64,000 nucleotides of DNA, from the NCBI RefSeq assembly GCF_013372165.1, contig NZ_CP053828.1:1488001-1552000 (forward strand), read 5' to 3'. Positions within the stretch are counted from its first letter, which is position 1; each line of letters starts with the position of its first letter. Made by a program: the position numbers and the translations under genes. The notes beneath the pieces were generated by a model. That model searched no databases. It saw only the letters and a list, made by a program, of their open reading frames with translations, and was not told where the DNA came from. The stretch comes from Campylobacter hyointestinalis subsp. lawsonii (lineage in GTDB: Bacteria > Campylobacterota > Campylobacteria > Campylobacterales > Campylobacteraceae). Shown here piece by piece: positions 26,651 to 35,903 of the stretch.

Positions 26651-27274
26651 TTATAAAATTTGTCTGATTTCTCTTAGATCTTTTACATCTACTATGTGAG
26701 TTGCTGCTTTTTTAAGTATTTCGTTTGCGCAAAATGCTATACCAGTGCTTGCCTCTTTAAACATAGAAACGTCATTTGCTCCATCTCCTACGCAAGCCAC
26801 TTCTTCGTCTTTTAAATTTAAAAACTGCTTTAAACGTGCTAACATTTTACCTTTTGAGTCACTAAACATCATCTCTCCGCCAACAGCTCCTGTAAGAATC
26901 CCGTTTTTGTGATGAAGTTCGTTTGCGAAGTTTATATCAAATCCAAGCTTAGCTTGTGCAACGTCAGTTGCGATATGAAAACCGCCACTAAATACAACCG
27001 TTTTTATATTTTTGGATTTTAGATAAGTTATGATCTCTTTTGCACCATTTATAAATGGTAAATTTGAAGCAATATGTGTAGCATCTTCAAGTTTTAAACC
27101 TTCTATAAATTTTACTCTTTTTACTAAACTTTCGTAAAAATCAAGCTCTCCAGCCATAGCTCTTTTTGTGATATCGCGAACTTCTTTATCTTTTCCAACT
27201 GCTTTTGAAAGGATGGTGATAGTCTCACCATCCATCAAAGTAGAATCAAAATCAAATACGCAAAGTTTGATCAT
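26651..27274 (-). CDS. serB: Phosphoserine phosphatase
   Basis: HAD-family phosphatase for the last step of serine synthesis. Motif I is FDFDSTLMDGETI (nucleophile Asp8, acid Asp10), motif II is TVVFSGGFHIATD, and motif III/IV is CVGDGANDVSMFK. The protein is 207 residues and lacks the N-terminal ACT domain of longer SerB proteins. It lies 8 bases after cheW and 7 bases before tal. Confidence 0.95.
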   Translation of the reverse strand: MIKLCVFDFDSTLMDGETITILSKAVGKDKEVRDITKRAMAGELDFYESLVKRVKFIEGLKLEDATHIASNLPFINGAKEIITYLKSKNIKTVVFSGGFHIATDVAQAKLGFDINFANELHHKNGILTGAVGGEMMFSDSKGKMLARLKQFLNLKDEEVACVGDGANDVSMFKEASTGIAFCANEILKKAATHIVDVKDLREIRQIL

Positions 27275-27282
27275 CTAAAGCC

Positions 27283-27780
27283 TTAAAAATCACGTTTTAA
27301 AAGTGCTTCGACTTTTAATATAGTAAGGATATTATTGTCTCTTTTACCTATACCTTGGATCATTCCTTTATCTCTTGCTAAAGTCTCAGGTGGCTGATCT
27401 ATGCGGTTTTTATTTATCCTAATAGCCTCTGTAAGCCTATCTATAACAAAGCCTGCAATATTATCATCATCTTTCATAACTATATAGCGTGTATTTGCAG
27501 TCATTTTTGTCGCTTCTAGATTAAATTTGATTCTCAAATCTATAAGTGGTATTACGCTACCTCTTAGATTAAACACGCCTAAAACATAGTCCGGAACACT
27601 AGGCACCCTAGTGTATTCTATAGGTTTTATTATCTCTTTTATATACAAAATAGGAATCGCAAATTCTTCCTCGCCAACTATAAAGCCAACAAGTTGCTCA
27701 ACCTCTTCTTTATCTTTAGTAATAGGCTCTTCTATTTGTTGTCTCTGTTTTTGTAAAACTTCTTCTAATTTATCGCTCAT
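27283..27780 (-). CDS. cheW: Chemotaxis coupling protein CheW
   Basis: Adapter linking chemoreceptors to CheA. A single CheW domain (about residues 24-165) has LVGFIVGEEEFAIPILYIKEI and PDYVLGVFNLRGSVIPLIDLR. The preceding 23 residues are charged and Gln/Glu-rich. The length is 165 residues. It is the last of the cheV-cheA-cheW chemotaxis genes, 10 bases after cheA. Confidence 0.97.
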   Translation of the reverse strand: MSDKLEEVLQKQRQQIEEPITKDKEEVEQLVGFIVGEEEFAIPILYIKEIIKPIEYTRVPSVPDYVLGVFNLRGSVIPLIDLRIKFNLEATKMTANTRYIVMKDDDNIAGFVIDRLTEAIRINKNRIDQPPETLARDKGMIQGIGKRDNNILTILKVEALLKRDF

Positions 27781-27790
27781 TTTACTTTCC

Positions 27791-30154
27791 TTACATTAGC
27801 TTGATGTTTTTTCTAACAACATTTTCAAGGTATTCTGGAGAGTAAGGTTTTGTTATATACTCAGTCATACCAACTTCTACACCTCTTAAGCGATCGCTCT
27901 TACTGGTTCTACTAGTAACTGCTATGAGAGGTAAATTTCTATATTTAGAGTATTTTCTGATCTCTCCAGCTAGTGTATATCCGTCCATTCTTGGCATTTC
28001 TATATCTATTAATATAGCATCAAGTGCATGATCGCCTGATTTTACTAAATTTAACGCTTCAACGCCATTTGTCGCCTCTATAACCGTTATGCCTAGTGGT
28101 TCTAATGATTTTTGCATTATAGTTCTATCCATTTTCGAGTCATCGACTATAAGAACTTTATAATCACTAGGTTTTTCTTTCGTCGCAGCTTTAACAGTAG
28201 ATTCTATGCTAGCTCTTATATCTATCTTGATCTCTTTTGCCATATCCATTATCATACCGACATCTACTATAAGCGTTACTTTTCCATCTCCTCTTATCGT
28301 ACCGCCTGCTATTCCTCTGATATTTTGCAAATAATTTCCAAGCGATTTGATAACTATCTCTTCTTGACCTATCAAGTGATCAACGATGATGCCTAGCTTA
28401 CTTTCAGCTACATTGATAACCACCACATAGGTTTGATCTCCACTTTCAAATACTTGCTTTACACCAAATAGATCGCTAAGTCTAACTAGGCTAAGCACCT
28501 CATCTCTAAGACGAAGAACGTTTTTACCTTCTATAGTATATATGTCTTCTACAGGTACTCTAACCGTCTCTTTGACACTTGCTAAAGGAATGGCATAAAA
28601 CTCTTCTTGCGCACCTACTAGAAGCGATTGTATAATGGCTAGAGTTAGAGGTATTTTTAATTTGATTATAGTACCACGTCCTATCTCGCTATCTATATCT
28701 ATGGTACCATTTAGCTTATCGATATTTGTTTTAACAACATCCATTCCTACGCCACGTCCGCTTACGTTTGTAACTTTTTTAGCCATAGAAAATCCAGGTT
28801 TAAACACTAGAGCATAAGCCTCTTTATCGCTCATAGCATCTGCTTCTCTCTCGGTAATAATACCACGCTCTACAGCTTTTGCTTTTAACGCTATAGGATC
28901 TATACCCTTACCATCATCAACTATTTCTATAACTATATGATTTCCCTCATTGTAAGCTTTTAGCTGGATAGTACCTTTTTCTGGTTTTCCTGCTTTAATC
29001 CTATCTTTAGGCTCCTCAACGCCGTGATCGCAAGAGTTTCTGATGATATGAACAAGCGGATCGCCTATCTCTTCAACAATAGACTTATCAAGCTCAGTCT
29101 CTTCACCGCTGATCTCTAGATCTATCTGCTTACCTAACTCACGGCTAAGGTCTCTTACCATTCTTGGGAATTTATTAAACACTTTAGCTATCGGAAGCAT
29201 TCTTGTTTTCATAACAGCAAGCTGTATATCTGTGGTAACTAGACTTAAGCTTGAAACAACTTGATTTAACTCTTCAAGAAATTTCTCACCCTCATATCTC
29301 TCTTCTACATCATCATATATCTTAAGAAGTCTATTTTTACCTAAAACAAGCTCACCGATCAAATTCATAAGATTATCGAGTCTTTTTACCTCAACACGTA
29401 TGGTCTGCTCCATAGCCGTGCCTCCGCTTTGAGCTACTTGATTAGCGGCCGGTTTTTCTTTAGATGACGGTGCTGGTTCAGGTTTTTTAGCTTCAGCAGG
29501 CTTTGCTTCTTGCTTTGGTTGTTCGTTTTTCTTATTTTCTTTTCTCGCTTTATCTTCGGCTTTTCTAACCTTTAAAAGTCTTTCTATCTCTGCTTCTACT
29601 TCTGCTTCGCTAAGATTATTTACATTTATATCCTCATCGTTAGATTCTTCTGATTCTTGCGGTGTGGCTTCTTCGTTTGCTTGTTCTTGGCTTTCTTCTT
29701 GCGGTGCGACTTCTTTGCTTGCTTGTTCTTGAGTGCTTTCTTCTTGCTTAGCAGGCATTTCATTGCCTTCGCTTATAGCAGTAAGCCTAGCGCAGATATC
29801 AGTGATATCTATACCAGCACTCGCATCACTACCATTGTCTCTGATGCTTTTTAATAGAGCTTTCATCATATCTACAGACTCAAGCACAACATCCATGATA
29901 TCAGGAGTTATCTTTAAGTCTCCATGGCGTGCCTTATTTAAAACATCTTCCATGTGATGAGTAAGTTTTGTGAGTATATCAAAATTTAAAAAAGATGAAC
30001 TTCCTTTAACAGTATGCGCAACACGAAATATACTATTTAAAAGCTCCAAATCTTCCGGATTCGCTTCAAGTTCTACTAGATCGTGATCAATCTGTTCAAT
30101 AAGTTCAAACGCTTCAACTAAAAAGTCTTCGAGTATTTCTTGCATATCGTCCAT
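27791..30154 (-). CDS. cheA: Chemotaxis histidine kinase CheA with C-terminal receiver (CheAY)
   Basis: Central chemotaxis kinase of 787 residues. The P1/Hpt domain has phospho-accepting His47 in FRVAHTVKGSSSF. An acidic Glu/Gln/Ala-rich linker (about 130-250) replaces a recognisable P2 domain. The P3 dimerisation helix pair is followed by the P4 ATPase (VEEIGDPLVHIIRNSCDHGVE, VSGRGVGMDVVKTN) and the P5 CheW-like domain. A receiver domain at about residues 665-787 (KVLIVDDSKMDRT, LIDIEMPRMDGYT) makes it the CheA-Y fusion typical of Campylobacter and Helicobacter. It follows cheV by 3 bases. Confidence 0.97.
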   Translation of the reverse strand: MDDMQEILEDFLVEAFELIEQIDHDLVELEANPEDLELLNSIFRVAHTVKGSSSFLNFDILTKLTHHMEDVLNKARHGDLKITPDIMDVVLESVDMMKALLKSIRDNGSDASAGIDITDICARLTAISEGNEMPAKQEESTQEQASKEVAPQEESQEQANEEATPQESEESNDEDINVNNLSEAEVEAEIERLLKVRKAEDKARKENKKNEQPKQEAKPAEAKKPEPAPSSKEKPAANQVAQSGGTAMEQTIRVEVKRLDNLMNLIGELVLGKNRLLKIYDDVEERYEGEKFLEELNQVVSSLSLVTTDIQLAVMKTRMLPIAKVFNKFPRMVRDLSRELGKQIDLEISGEETELDKSIVEEIGDPLVHIIRNSCDHGVEEPKDRIKAGKPEKGTIQLKAYNEGNHIVIEIVDDGKGIDPIALKAKAVERGIITEREADAMSDKEAYALVFKPGFSMAKKVTNVSGRGVGMDVVKTNIDKLNGTIDIDSEIGRGTIIKLKIPLTLAIIQSLLVGAQEEFYAIPLASVKETVRVPVEDIYTIEGKNVLRLRDEVLSLVRLSDLFGVKQVFESGDQTYVVVINVAESKLGIIVDHLIGQEEIVIKSLGNYLQNIRGIAGGTIRGDGKVTLIVDVGMIMDMAKEIKIDIRASIESTVKAATKEKPSDYKVLIVDDSKMDRTIMQKSLEPLGITVIEATNGVEALNLVKSGDHALDAILIDIEMPRMDGYTLAGEIRKYSKYRNLPLIAVTSRTSKSDRLRGVEVGMTEYITKPYSPEYLENVVRKNIKLM

Positions 30155-30157
30155 AAA

Positions 30158-31120
30158 TCACCTCTTATCCAAATATTTTTTATGAGCATCTATCACTTTT
30201 ATGACCTCTTTGTAAAGCTGAGTAGCATTAAATTTAGTCAAGTATCCATCAGCTCCAGCCTCTTTTCCGTGCATTTCACTAAATTCATTGCTAAGAGACG
30301 AGTTGAAAATAATAGGAATATTTGAAAATCTATTATCTTCTTTTAGGCTAGCTGCAAAGTGAAAGCCATCCATTTGTGGCATCTCAATATCACTTATGAT
30401 AACTCTTAGATTTTGATCTAAATCATCTTTATAAAGAGCGTAAAGATCATTTATCTTTTCTAACCCCTCTGCTCCGTCTTTTGCTTCAACAACCCTAAGC
30501 CCCATTTTCGTAAGAGCATCACCGACCAAACGTCTTGCAGTAAGACTATCATCTAACACCAAAGCTATACCGCTAAGTTGAGTCATCTCATCTACTTCCA
30601 TTTCGATCTTTGGCTGATAAATTCCAAGTTCTTCAACTATGCTTTCTAAATCCAAGATCAAAAGAACTTCATCATTTTCTATCCTAGTTACGCCGGTTAT
30701 CTTTGATTTATCAAGAGTACCATTTCCGACGCCGCCGCTAAAATTTGCCGGTTCAATATCTTTCCAGTTTATACGACGAATTCTTTTTGCTTCATGGACG
30801 ATAAATCCTATAAATATATCGCTAAACTCAGCGATGATAACACGAGGTTTTAATATACTATCTTTTGGTTCGATTATATTCATCCATTTTGCTAAATTTA
30901 TAACAGGGATAACCACACCGCGAAGGTCAAAAATACCTTCTATATAGTCTGGGACTCCCGGAAGTTCGGTAAGATTTGGCATTTTGATGATTTCTTTAAC
31001 TTTGGCAACATTTACTCCGTAAATTCCTTCATAAACTCTATCTTTGCCTTGTTTAAATATACGAAAATCAACAAGTTCCATCTCATTCGAACCCGTTTTA
31101 AGAATATTATCATCAAACAT
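30158..31120 (-). CDS. cheV: Chemotaxis protein CheV (CheW-receiver fusion)
   Basis: CheW-like coupling domain (residues about 10-170, PDYIEGIFDLRGVVIPVINL) fused to a receiver domain (about 190-315, IALVLDDSLTARR, ISDIEMPQMDGFHFAASLK). It couples receptors to CheA and may act as a phosphate sink or adaptation module. The length of 320 residues is usual. Its start overlaps the end of the upstream phosphoesterase gene by 8 bases. Confidence 0.97.
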   Translation of the reverse strand: MFDDNILKTGSNEMELVDFRIFKQGKDRVYEGIYGVNVAKVKEIIKMPNLTELPGVPDYIEGIFDLRGVVIPVINLAKWMNIIEPKDSILKPRVIIAEFSDIFIGFIVHEAKRIRRINWKDIEPANFSGGVGNGTLDKSKITGVTRIENDEVLLILDLESIVEELGIYQPKIEMEVDEMTQLSGIALVLDDSLTARRLVGDALTKMGLRVVEAKDGAEGLEKINDLYALYKDDLDQNLRVIISDIEMPQMDGFHFAASLKEDNRFSNIPIIFNSSLSNEFSEMHGKEAGADGYLTKFNATQLYKEVIKVIDAHKKYLDKR

Positions 31121-31835
31121 TTGGGCTCCTTAAGATTTGAAATTTCATTTCATCTGTGTATTCTACTATAAAATACCTTTGCTCACACGCAAAACAAGGT
31201 AAATTTATATAAAATTTATCATCAAACTGCAAATTTACACCTTGATGATAGTGTCCTTCGATGATTTTTGGAGTTTGGTAGTTATAAATCTTAGCTCCAA
31301 TAACAAACTCAAAATCAACTATTTTATAATCAAGTCGCTTTATAGCTTGAGCTGCTAAGATCAGCTTTGATATCTTAAATTTAAAAAATCTATCTATGAG
31401 ATCCATTATCCATAAAAATGCTTTATTTCTCAAAAATCTAAGAGCCAAGCTCTCAAACGGCTTTAAAAAAATATCGCCGTGTGCTAAACTGACTTTTTGT
31501 CCAAATTTATCTGTAAAAATTTGAGGCTGAGCATAAATGTTAAACACTTCTATATTTGGGAAAATTTCAGCAAGATTATAATCATGATTTCCCTCGAAAT
31601 AATAAATTTCCATCTCTTTACTGAGTTCGTTTAAAAGCTTAATTTGATCTTTAAAAAACTCTTTAGAATAAGTCGTATTTGAGAGATAATCAAACATATC
31701 TCCCATTATAAAAAGCTGTGGCGGCGTAGAGATGGCTTTATTTTTTAAAGATTTTAGAAAATTTAAAAAACCTTTTTTGTTTGCATTATCATGAGCATCG
31801 GCTATAAACAAAGCGCCGTCTAGAATTTCTCTCAT
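31113..31835 (-). CDS. Calcineurin-like phosphoesterase, probable UDP-2,3-diacylglucosamine hydrolase
   Basis: Metallophosphoesterase fold with all metal motifs: ADAHD near the start (a DxH variant), GDMFDY, GNHDYN, AHGDIF and GHYHQG. The 240-residue protein is the best local candidate for the lipid A step converting UDP-diacylglucosamine to lipid X, since lpxB lies 1.5 kb upstream in the same direction. Its sequence is divergent from enterobacterial LpxH, so I give no gene symbol. It overlaps argC by 4 bases and cheV by 8 bases. Confidence 0.8.
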   Translation of the reverse strand: MREILDGALFIADAHDNANKKGFLNFLKSLKNKAISTPPQLFIMGDMFDYLSNTTYSKEFFKDQIKLLNELSKEMEIYYFEGNHDYNLAEIFPNIEVFNIYAQPQIFTDKFGQKVSLAHGDIFLKPFESLALRFLRNKAFLWIMDLIDRFFKFKISKLILAAQAIKRLDYKIVDFEFVIGAKIYNYQTPKIIEGHYHQGVNLQFDDKFYINLPCFACEQRYFIVEYTDEMKFQILRSPNV

Positions 31836-32848
31836 ATAGAGTCGCCGACTAAAGGAAGCCCCAAGCTTTCATCAAAACCAAACATCAAATTCGCATTTGC
31901 TAAGGCCTGAGATGAAGCGCCACGAAGAAGATTATCTATACTAGAATTTATCCAAATCTTGCCACCATTATTTATCGCAAAAATATCACAAAAATGTGTT
32001 CCGGCGACATCTTTGATACTAACAGGCTCACGCCTAATGCGTATAAATTTCTCATTTTTATAAAAATTTTCTAAAACGCTTATTAGGTCAATATCATTAA
32101 ATTCAGGCTTTAAAATCCCATAGCTACTCACTAACATTCCACGAGTAAGCGGGATTAAATGTGGCACGAACATTACATCAATATTAGTATTATGAGCTAA
32201 ATTTAGATGCTCTTTTATCTCATCGCTATGCCTGTGAGTAAGTGGCGAGTAGGCATTCATATTCTCATTTACGCTTACAAAATGGCTAGTTTGTTTTAGG
32301 CTCTTGCCCGCTCCGCTTAATCCGCTTTTTGCATCGATCATAACACCAAATTTAGGATCTAGCATATTGGCAAAAGGCAACAAACCCAAAAGCGAACAAG
32401 TAGGATAGCACCCTGGATTTGCTATTAAATTTGCGTTTTTAATCCTATCTCTATTTATCTCCACTAGCCCATAAACAGCGTCTTTTAGCCCATCTAAATC
32501 GATATGAGAGCAGTAATTTTTCTCATAATTTTCCTGGCTTACCCTATAATCAGCTGAGAGATCTACTATCTTTACGCCACTTTTTCTAAGTTTGCTAGCT
32601 AAACTCATAGCCTCTTTATGTGGCAAAGCCAAAAATACCAAATCGCATTTAGCTTTTATCTCATCAGCATTTGCCACCTCAATTGGCATATCGATCACGC
32701 CTTTTAAACTACTAAAGCTATCAGATAACTTCCCGCTACTACTAGCCCCAGCATAACAAAGCTCAAAATTTGGATGAGCCACCAGCATTTTAACTAACTC
32801 AAGCCCAGTATAACCACTAATTCCAACTATCCCTACATTTATTTTCAT
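31832..32848 (-). CDS. argC: N-acetyl-gamma-glutamyl-phosphate reductase
   Basis: NADPH-dependent third step of arginine synthesis. The N-terminal dinucleotide motif is GIVGISGYTGLELVK. The catalytic Cys147 lies in ANPGCYPT, and HTHRHSDEIKEHL-like residues (PLTHRHSDEI) form the conserved late segment. The length of 338 residues is normal. It stands between greA (8-base gap) and the phosphoesterase gene (4-base overlap). Confidence 0.96.
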   Translation of the reverse strand: MKINVGIVGISGYTGLELVKMLVAHPNFELCYAGASSSGKLSDSFSSLKGVIDMPIEVANADEIKAKCDLVFLALPHKEAMSLASKLRKSGVKIVDLSADYRVSQENYEKNYCSHIDLDGLKDAVYGLVEINRDRIKNANLIANPGCYPTCSLLGLLPFANMLDPKFGVMIDAKSGLSGAGKSLKQTSHFVSVNENMNAYSPLTHRHSDEIKEHLNLAHNTNIDVMFVPHLIPLTRGMLVSSYGILKPEFNDIDLISVLENFYKNEKFIRIRREPVSIKDVAGTHFCDIFAINNGGKIWINSSIDNLLRGASSQALANANLMFGFDESLGLPLVGDSI

Positions 32849-32856
32849 ATTTAACC

Positions 32857-33342
32857 TTAACTAAATTTAATCGGTTTATAGCATACTGAAACTATCTCTA
32901 TCTCACTTTTGCCATTTGGTAGGGTTAAAACCACCTCATCGCCCTCTTTTTTGCCTATTAGCTGCTTAGCAATTGGGGTAGATATTGAGATTAGCCCACG
33001 GCTAAGATCGCTCTCTGTTATACCTACAATCGTGTAAGTTGTCTCCACTTCGCTATCAATATCCATTATAGTTACAGTTGAGCCAAATTTAACCTTATCA
33101 TGCTCATACTCGCTTGGGTCTATGACCTTTGCTCTACTTACTATATCGCTAAGCTCGGCTATGCGGTTTTCTATGAAGGCTTGCTTCTCTCTAGCGGCGT
33201 GATACTCGGCATTTTCTTTTAGGTCGCCGTGGCTTCTTGCTATATCTATCTCTTTTACTATTGCTGGTCTTTGGATTGTCTTTAGATCTTTTAATTCAGC
33301 CGTAATCTTCTCATAACCATAAATTGTCATTGGCTCAGTCAT
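32857..33342 (-). CDS. greA: Transcription elongation factor GreA
   Basis: Rescues backtracked RNA polymerase by stimulating transcript cleavage. The N-terminal coiled coil has the acidic tip in [15 protein letters not shown]. The C-terminal FKBP-like domain ends [31 protein letters not shown]. The length of 161 residues is standard. The lpxB-greA order is shared with C. jejuni. Confidence 0.97.
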   Translation of the reverse strand: MTEPMTIYGYEKITAELKDLKTIQRPAIVKEIDIARSHGDLKENAEYHAAREKQAFIENRIAELSDIVSRAKVIDPSEYEHDKVKFGSTVTIMDIDSEVETTYTIVGITESDLSRGLISISTPIAKQLIGKKEGDEVVLTLPNGKSEIEIVSVCYKPIKFS

Positions 33343-33385
33343 AAATTTTCCTTACAAATATTTAAATTTAGGATTTTATCCTATT

Positions 33386-34411
33386 TTATCTTAAAAGCAT
33401 ATCAGCCACGCCCTTTGCACTTCCGTGCTTTAAATATCCCCTAAGCTCATTACAAGCGTCTAAAAATTTAGCCCCATCATAGCTTTTATAGCTATTAAGT
33501 AAATTTTGTAACGTAACTTGCTCTTGGATTAACTCATCATGTAAAGGCTCTTTTCCCATAAAATCAAATATTATATTTGCAAGTCCTGCGTGTTTTAGCT
33601 TCACAAGCTTTCTAGCAAGCCATATATCAATCGCTTTTGCCTTATAGCAAAGCACAAAAGGCGTTCCTATAAGAGCCGCCTCAAGCGTAGCAGTGCCTGA
33701 GCAGATAAAGGCAAATTTACTTTGTAAAAGAGCTTTATGAGTATCAAAAACCACCTCAAACTCACTAATGTCACCATAAATTTCATCTATATCATCTTTT
33801 AAATTTGGCGGGATAACTAAGAGTTTTTTATGCTTTAGACTTAACGCAACTTCTTTATAAATAGGCATTAAGCGACTTATCTCACTCCTTCTAGAACCTG
33901 GCATAAATGCTATAACTTCGCTATTTAAAAGCTCTCTTTTTTGCACCTTTATCTCATCTAGCAAAGGATGACCTACATATACACTTTTACTATAATATCT
34001 CTCATCAAAAGGCAAAATAGAAGCTAGATTATCGCAGTATCTCTCCACCTTAGCCACTCGCCCACTTTTCCATGCCCAAACTTGTGGAAGTATGTAGTAG
34101 GTTATCTCACATTTTAAATTCGCCTCTTTTATCGCTTTTGCTAAAGGCAGATTAAAAGCTGGGCTATCAATTAGCAAAACCTTATCGCAAGTCTTAGCTA
34201 ACTCCACCATCTGTTTTAACGCTCTTTTAGCCTTAAAAATCAGTGGTAAAATCTCCACAAACCCCATTGCGCTAAACTCTTTGCTATCATAAAGCACCTC
34301 GCCAAATTTCTTATCAAAAATCCCGCAAATCTCCACCCCGTCAAGATAAGCCAAAATCTCTTTAAGGTGTAGATTTGCCGAAGCTTCAAGGCAAGAAACT
34401 AAAATTTTCAT
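33386..34411 (-). CDS. lpxB: Lipid-A-disaccharide synthase
   Basis: Glycosyltransferase (GT19) joining UDP-diacylglucosamine and lipid X into the lipid A disaccharide at the inner membrane. The N-terminal KILVSCLEASANLH, the YYILPQVWAWKSGR motif, MPGSRRSEI and FICSGTATLEAALIGTPFVLCYK are family markers. At 341 residues it is slightly shorter than E. coli LpxB. It is divergent from surE, with a 78-base promoter gap between them. Confidence 0.96.
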   Translation of the reverse strand: MKILVSCLEASANLHLKEILAYLDGVEICGIFDKKFGEVLYDSKEFSAMGFVEILPLIFKAKRALKQMVELAKTCDKVLLIDSPAFNLPLAKAIKEANLKCEITYYILPQVWAWKSGRVAKVERYCDNLASILPFDERYYSKSVYVGHPLLDEIKVQKRELLNSEVIAFMPGSRRSEISRLMPIYKEVALSLKHKKLLVIPPNLKDDIDEIYGDISEFEVVFDTHKALLQSKFAFICSGTATLEAALIGTPFVLCYKAKAIDIWLARKLVKLKHAGLANIIFDFMGKEPLHDELIQEQVTLQNLLNSYKSYDGAKFLDACNELRGYLKHGSAKGVADMLLR

Positions 34412-34489
34412 AATTTCCCTTTTAAATTTAGCTCAAATTATAGCCAACAATTTAAAAATTGTAGGTAAAATTCATCAAAAAGGATATAA

Positions 34490-35260
34490 GTGAAAGAGAT
34501 TTTAATAACAAACGATGATGGCTTTGAGGCAGCTGGGATACTAGCTTTGCGTGATACACTTAGCCAAATAGCTAATGTAGTAGTAGTCGCTCCAAGTAGC
34601 GAAAAATCAGCTTGTTCGCACTCCATTACTCTTACTCGCCCACTTAGATTTATTCAGCTTGATGATGGATTTTTCAAACTTGATGATGCTACGCCTAGTG
34701 ATTGTATCTATCTTGCGCTTGAGACAATGTATAAAAATAAAAAGCCTGATCTTATAATAAGTGGGATAAATCACGGCGCAAATGTAGGCGAAGATATCAC
34801 CTATTCAGGCACTTGCGGTGGCGCTATGGAGGGCACACTTCAAGGCATTTGCTCTATTGCGGTTTCGCAACTATATAAAAATGATAGTTTGGATAAATTT
34901 GGATTTAGCTTAGCTTGTGAAATTACCTTAGATTTAGTCAAAAATATCTTTGAAAATGGCTACCCATTAAGCGGTAGAGAGTTTTTAAATTTAAATATCC
35001 CCGCTGTCCCAAAAAGCGAGTATAAAGGGCTAAAAATCGTCCCAACTGGTCAGCAAAGCTACAACACAAACGCCCAAATCCATCGCAATCCAAGAGGGCT
35101 AGAGTATTACTGGCTGGGGACACCGGGGATTAGATATGCTGCTAATTTAGGCTATGAGTGCGATATATCGGTGCTTGATGAAAACTACGCTAGTCTAACG
35201 CCAATTAAGCTTGATATGACCGCTCATAAAAGCATAGAAACTATAAAAAAATGGATTTAA
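34490..35260 (+). CDS. surE: 5'/3'-nucleotidase SurE
   Basis: Metal-dependent survival-protein nucleotidase. ILITNDDGFEAAGI carries the metal-binding Asp-Asp pair, followed by APSSEKSACSHSIT, ISGINHGANVGEDITYSGTCGGAMEG and NLNIP. The length is 256 residues. The start is GTG at 34490 after AAAAAGGATATAA; no ATG is available near this position. The tcdA-like gene starts 1 base after its stop. Confidence 0.96.
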   Translation: MKEILITNDDGFEAAGILALRDTLSQIANVVVVAPSSEKSACSHSITLTRPLRFIQLDDGFFKLDDATPSDCIYLALETMYKNKKPDLIISGINHGANVGEDITYSGTCGGAMEGTLQGICSIAVSQLYKNDSLDKFGFSLACEITLDLVKNIFENGYPLSGREFLNLNIPAVPKSEYKGLKIVPTGQQSYNTNAQIHRNPRGLEYYWLGTPGIRYAANLGYECDISVLDENYASLTPIKLDMTAHKSIETIKKWI

Positions 35261-35261
35261 A

Positions 35262-35903
35262 ATGGTTGATAGATTTACTAGAAGTCGCTGGATTTTTGGC
35301 GATAAATTTGAAAAACTCCAAAGCTCAAAGGTGCTAGTATGTGGCTGTGGTGGTGTAGGCGGTGTGTGTATCGATGCGCTTTATCGTAGTGGCGTAGGCA
35401 GTATCACGGCGATTGATTGCGATAAATTTGATATAACAAACCAAAATCGCCAAATAGGAAGCGACTTTTTAGGGGAGTTTAAAACTGATGTATTTGCTAG
35501 ACTCTATCCTGGTATAAAAACGATGAATTTAAAGCTAACGCCTAGCGTGATAAGCGAATTTGATTTTAGCGAGTTTGACCTTATAATAGATTGTATCGAT
35601 GATATCCCTGCCAAAGTAGCAATAGCCAAAATTTGCTCCAAAAGACTGCTTAGCTCAATGGGTGGCGCTAAAAGGCTAGATCCAACAAAAATAAAAGCCG
35701 CAAGTATCTGGAAAACTACAAATGATCCATTTGCTAGAAAAATACGATATGAGCTTAAAAAAGCTGGATTTAAGGGTGATTATAAGGTGGTATTCTCTAC
35801 CGAAGCACCAAATTGCGTGAATTTAGGAAGTTTCATAGGTGTAACTGCTAGTTTTGGACTAAACTTAGCAAGCCTAGCTATAAAAAAGATCATAAATGCT
35901 TAA
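35262..35903 (+). CDS. tcdA: ThiF/MoeB-fold protein, probable tRNA threonylcarbamoyladenosine dehydratase TcdA
   Basis: E1-like adenylating enzyme thought to cyclise t6A37 of tRNA to ct6A. The N-terminal FTRSRWIFGDKFEKLQSSKVLVCGCGGVGG with the nucleotide-binding GxGGVGG, the NQNRQ motif and the IDCIDDIPAK motif match TcdA rather than MoeB or ThiF. The C-terminal region ends around TEAPNCVNLGSFIGVTASFGLNLAS. At 213 residues it is shorter than E. coli TcdA (about 268). It overlaps the NERD gene by 8 bases. Confidence 0.9.
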   Translation: MVDRFTRSRWIFGDKFEKLQSSKVLVCGCGGVGGVCIDALYRSGVGSITAIDCDKFDITNQNRQIGSDFLGEFKTDVFARLYPGIKTMNLKLTPSVISEFDFSEFDLIIDCIDDIPAKVAIAKICSKRLLSSMGGAKRLDPTKIKAASIWKTTNDPFARKIRYELKKAGFKGDYKVVFSTEAPNCVNLGSFIGVTASFGLNLASLAIKKIINA